Position numbers and translations under genes: made by a program. The notes under the pieces are model-generated. The model worked only from the letters and a program-made list of their open reading frames with translations, did no database searches and was not told the origin of the DNA. Below are positions 62,377-64,000 of a stretch of DNA of 64,000 nt, one piece after another; position 1 is the stretch's first letter; the number at the start of each line of letters is the position of its first letter. Source of the DNA: Geobacter sp. (GTDB lineage Bacteria > Desulfobacterota > Desulfuromonadia > Geobacterales > Pseudopelobacteraceae); NCBI GenBank assembly GCA_009684515.1, contig WKKS01000002.1, positions 124,001-188,000 on the forward strand. The letters are read 5' to 3'.

Positions 62377-63204
62377 TTATTCTTTTTTCCGGACCCGTTT
62401 TTTCCCGCCAAAGATCAAATAAGCCAGGAAGCTGCCCGCAGATAGAATAACAACCGTGGCGCTGACCCGCAACAGATTAAATACATAGGTCTGGCCGACC
62501 GGATCATAGGTAAAGCAGTATTCCATAAACTTGCGAACCGAACTGCCGGCAACGCCGCTCTTGGCCTCGGCAATGGCCAGCGCCAGATCCTTTGGCAAAA
62601 CGGCAACGCCGTACAGATAGCGGATGATCGTGCCGTCGGTGGAAACCACCACACTGGCTACCGGATGAACAAAATCTCTTCCGTTGCGCTGGAAACGATA
62701 GCCGATGGCATCGGTAAAGCGCCGGATACTGTCGGCATCACCGGTCAGGAAACGCCAGCCGTCCGGCGGAAAAGGTTTGCGGATGGCGGTCAGGTAGGTG
62801 CGTTTGCTTTTGGCTGCCAGCTCCGGGGTTTCGGTTTCATCGAAGCTGATCGATATCACCCGGTACTCTTCAATCGGCCGGCGCTCAAGAACCTGCAGGG
62901 TGCTGGCCATCCGTCCCTGCTGGTAAACGCAGACATTGGTGCAGCCGTAGTAGACCGGCATGATGATCGTCGGGCCGGTCACCAGGTCAGCCAGTCGGAC
63001 CATGGCGCCCGACTCGTCGCGAAAGCTTATATCAAGGGGAATCTTGGAGCCCAGATGTTCATCTACGCCGGTGGCCTGACCCTGATCACGTCCGGCCTCG
63101 GCAATGCGGACAACCGTAAATGGCACGAAGGTGCCGCATGTCAGCAAAACGGCCATTAGCAGTATCAAAGCAGTGCGATATGAACGCGCCGTTTTTTTTA
63201 TCAT
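62377..63204 (-). CDS. SCO1/SenC family copper chaperone
   Basis: This 275-residue protein has an N-terminal membrane anchor (LILLMAVLLTCGTFVPFTV). A thioredoxin-like domain carries the copper motif CTNVCV (CxxxC) within MPVYYGCTNVC and the conserved His in GRDFVHPVASVVV. A second transmembrane helix lies near the C-terminus (VSATVVILSAGSFLAYLIF). It delivers copper to the CuA site of subunit II. The gene is 34 bases upstream of coxA in the same direction. Its start overlaps the stop of the hybrid kinase by four bases (ATGA), so kinase and oxidase genes may be co-transcribed. Confidence 0.93.
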   Translation of the reverse strand: MIKKTARSYRTALILLMAVLLTCGTFVPFTVVRIAEAGRDQGQATGVDEHLGSKIPLDISFRDESGAMVRLADLVTGPTIIMPVYYGCTNVCVYQQGRMASTLQVLERRPIEEYRVISISFDETETPELAAKSKRTYLTAIRKPFPPDGWRFLTGDADSIRRFTDAIGYRFQRNGRDFVHPVASVVVSTDGTIIRYLYGVAVLPKDLALAIAEAKSGVAGSSVRKFMEYCFTYDPVGQTYVFNLLRVSATVVILSAGSFLAYLIFGGKKRVRKKE

Positions 63205-64000
63205 CGCAGCACCAGCTCAATCTTTTCCAGAAGTTCCTGCGCGTGGAATGGCTTCTGAATAAAGGCATCCGGCTTGTCACCTGTAAAGCTCGCGGTACTG
63301 TTCTGTGCGGAATGGCCGGTGCTGATAATGACCCTGACACCGGGGTTTATGCGTTTCAGTTCTTTGAAGGTCGCAATCCCATCCATCTTCGGCATGGTCA
63401 TATCCAGAATAACAAGACGTATCTCATTGGCATGCTTCCGGAATATTTTGACGGCCTCCAGCCCGTCGACTGCTGACAGCGGCGTAAAACCAAAATGGTC
63501 AACACATTGCACACAGAAGTCGAGTACGTTCGGTTCATCATCCACGACCAGAACCAATCCGGCAAAAGAAGAGTTGAATGTTTCCTGAGCCGGTGAATGA
63601 AGTCCAACCGTTTCCCCTTCTATGGCATCGGTATCGCTTATGGGCAACAGCACCTTGAAGACTGAGCCGCGTTCCGGTTCGCTATCAAGCATGATCGCAC
63701 CGTTGTGAGCTTTGATAATGCCAAGCACGGCCGACATGCCGAGGCCACGGCCCGTGAATTTGGTGGAGTAGAACGGCTCGAAGATGCGTTGTTCGGTTTC
63801 AGCATCCATGCCCGATCCGGAATCTGACACTTCGATATAGGCATAGCGCCCCCCCGGTTGTTTATCTTCCAGGCGGCTTTGCAGCATGAATTCAGCCGTA
63901 CAATCCTGTACGCCGGTAGAGAGCGTGATCGTACCCGGCTTTTCACCGATCGCCTCCGCAGCGTTGGTGATCAGGTTCATGACCACCTGCTGGATCTGGC
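63201..64000 (-). CDS. Hybrid sensor histidine kinase, 5' end beyond the window
   Basis: Only the last 266 residues are visible. They begin in the ATPase domain: QQVVMNLITNAAEAIGEKPG (N-box), EVSDSGSGMDAETEQRIFEP (G1) and STKFTGRGLGMSAVLGI (G2). A receiver domain follows (LVLVVDDEPNV, phospho-acceptor in VILDMTMPKMDG, Lys in AFIQKPFHAQEL). The gene continues beyond position 64000. The stop overlaps the SCO chaperone start by four bases. This suggests the kinase senses a signal related to respiration or copper, but the sensor part is not in the window. Confidence 0.92.
   Translation of the reverse strand, partial: QIQQVVMNLITNAAEAIGEKPGTITLSTGVQDCTAEFMLQSRLEDKQPGGRYAYIEVSDSGSGMDAETEQRIFEPFYSTKFTGRGLGMSAVLGIIKAHNGAIMLDSEPERGSVFKVLLPISDTDAIEGETVGLHSPAQETFNSSFAGLVLVVDDEPNVLDFCVQCVDHFGFTPLSAVDGLEAVKIFRKHANEIRLVILDMTMPKMDGIATFKELKRINPGVRVIISTGHSAQNSTASFTGDKPDAFIQKPFHAQELLEKIELVLR

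Noticed and set aside
61119..62450. Plus-strand reading frame of 443 codons opposite coxA
   Set aside because: Antisense to transmembrane helices; the translation is charged and low in hydrophobic residues, as expected for such a mirror frame.
1..64000. tRNA or rRNA genes, or a prophage
   Set aside because: No conserved tRNA T-arm sequence, rRNA core, phage structural gene or integrase was recognised on either strand.

Overview
The window looks like chromosomal DNA of a Desulfuromonadota bacterium of the Geobacterales (Geobacter, Geotalea or a relative). The signs are a GEMM-Ib (3',3'-cGAMP type) riboswitch very like those known from Geobacter, an HpnI-like hopanoid glycosyltransferase, PATAN/DUF4388 and roadblock proteins, many histidine kinases and an NtrC-type regulator, an FrdX-like ferredoxin with an Fnr-type site, and a caa3 oxidase. 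This is inference from gene content; no rRNA or tRNA gene was seen to confirm it.

Layout. 1-16981 is mostly housekeeping: a TetR regulator running off the left edge with a perfect 18-bp palindrome in front of it, a minus-strand group mnmM-hpnI-DTW protein, a RluA-type pseudouridine synthase, two cobalamin methyltransferase genes (cobL, cbiL), the riboswitch with a small secreted protein, typA, a roadblock/DUF4388 pair, a CoA-binding protein, proA, a rhomboid protease, an ANTAR response regulator, an Omp85-like barrel and an ABC exporter half. 17188-19107 is molybdopterin-related (MOSC, moaA, mobB). 19150-20240 holds a RAYT-type transposase gene with mirrored short repeats. 20321-26557 encodes a 2078-residue secreted mosaic protein ending in a dockerin-like module. 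26659-35524 holds ygbA and frdX under an Fnr/HcpR-like site, a cache-domain protein, gltD, gltB and an ISL3 transposase remnant.

The most unusual part is 35855-54942. A histidine kinase and an NtrC-type activator precede a same-strand run of secreted genes: a 1776-residue beta-helix protein with a C-terminal dockerin, three multicopper-oxidase-like proteins (the third with a dockerin), a small secreted protein, a subtilisin with a dockerin and two lipoproteins, one a Kelch propeller. After a terminator comes a gene for a cohesin-like domain with a proline-rich linker and a C-terminal calcium loop. With the large protein at 20321-26557 this gives four dockerin-type clients and one cohesin-type partner, but no glycoside hydrolase. 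That suggests a non-cellulosomal extracellular cohesin-dockerin assembly. The copper ligands of a multicopper oxidase appear split over two polypeptides: one has the type 1 site and four trinuclear-type histidines, the next has four more and no type 1 cysteine.

54990-64000 holds a large hybrid sensor kinase, then ctaB and the caa3 oxidase genes (subunits II, IV, III, I), a SCO copper chaperone overlapping by four bases the end of a second hybrid kinase, which runs off the right edge.

All product names come from reading translated sequence and motifs by eye. No database search was run.
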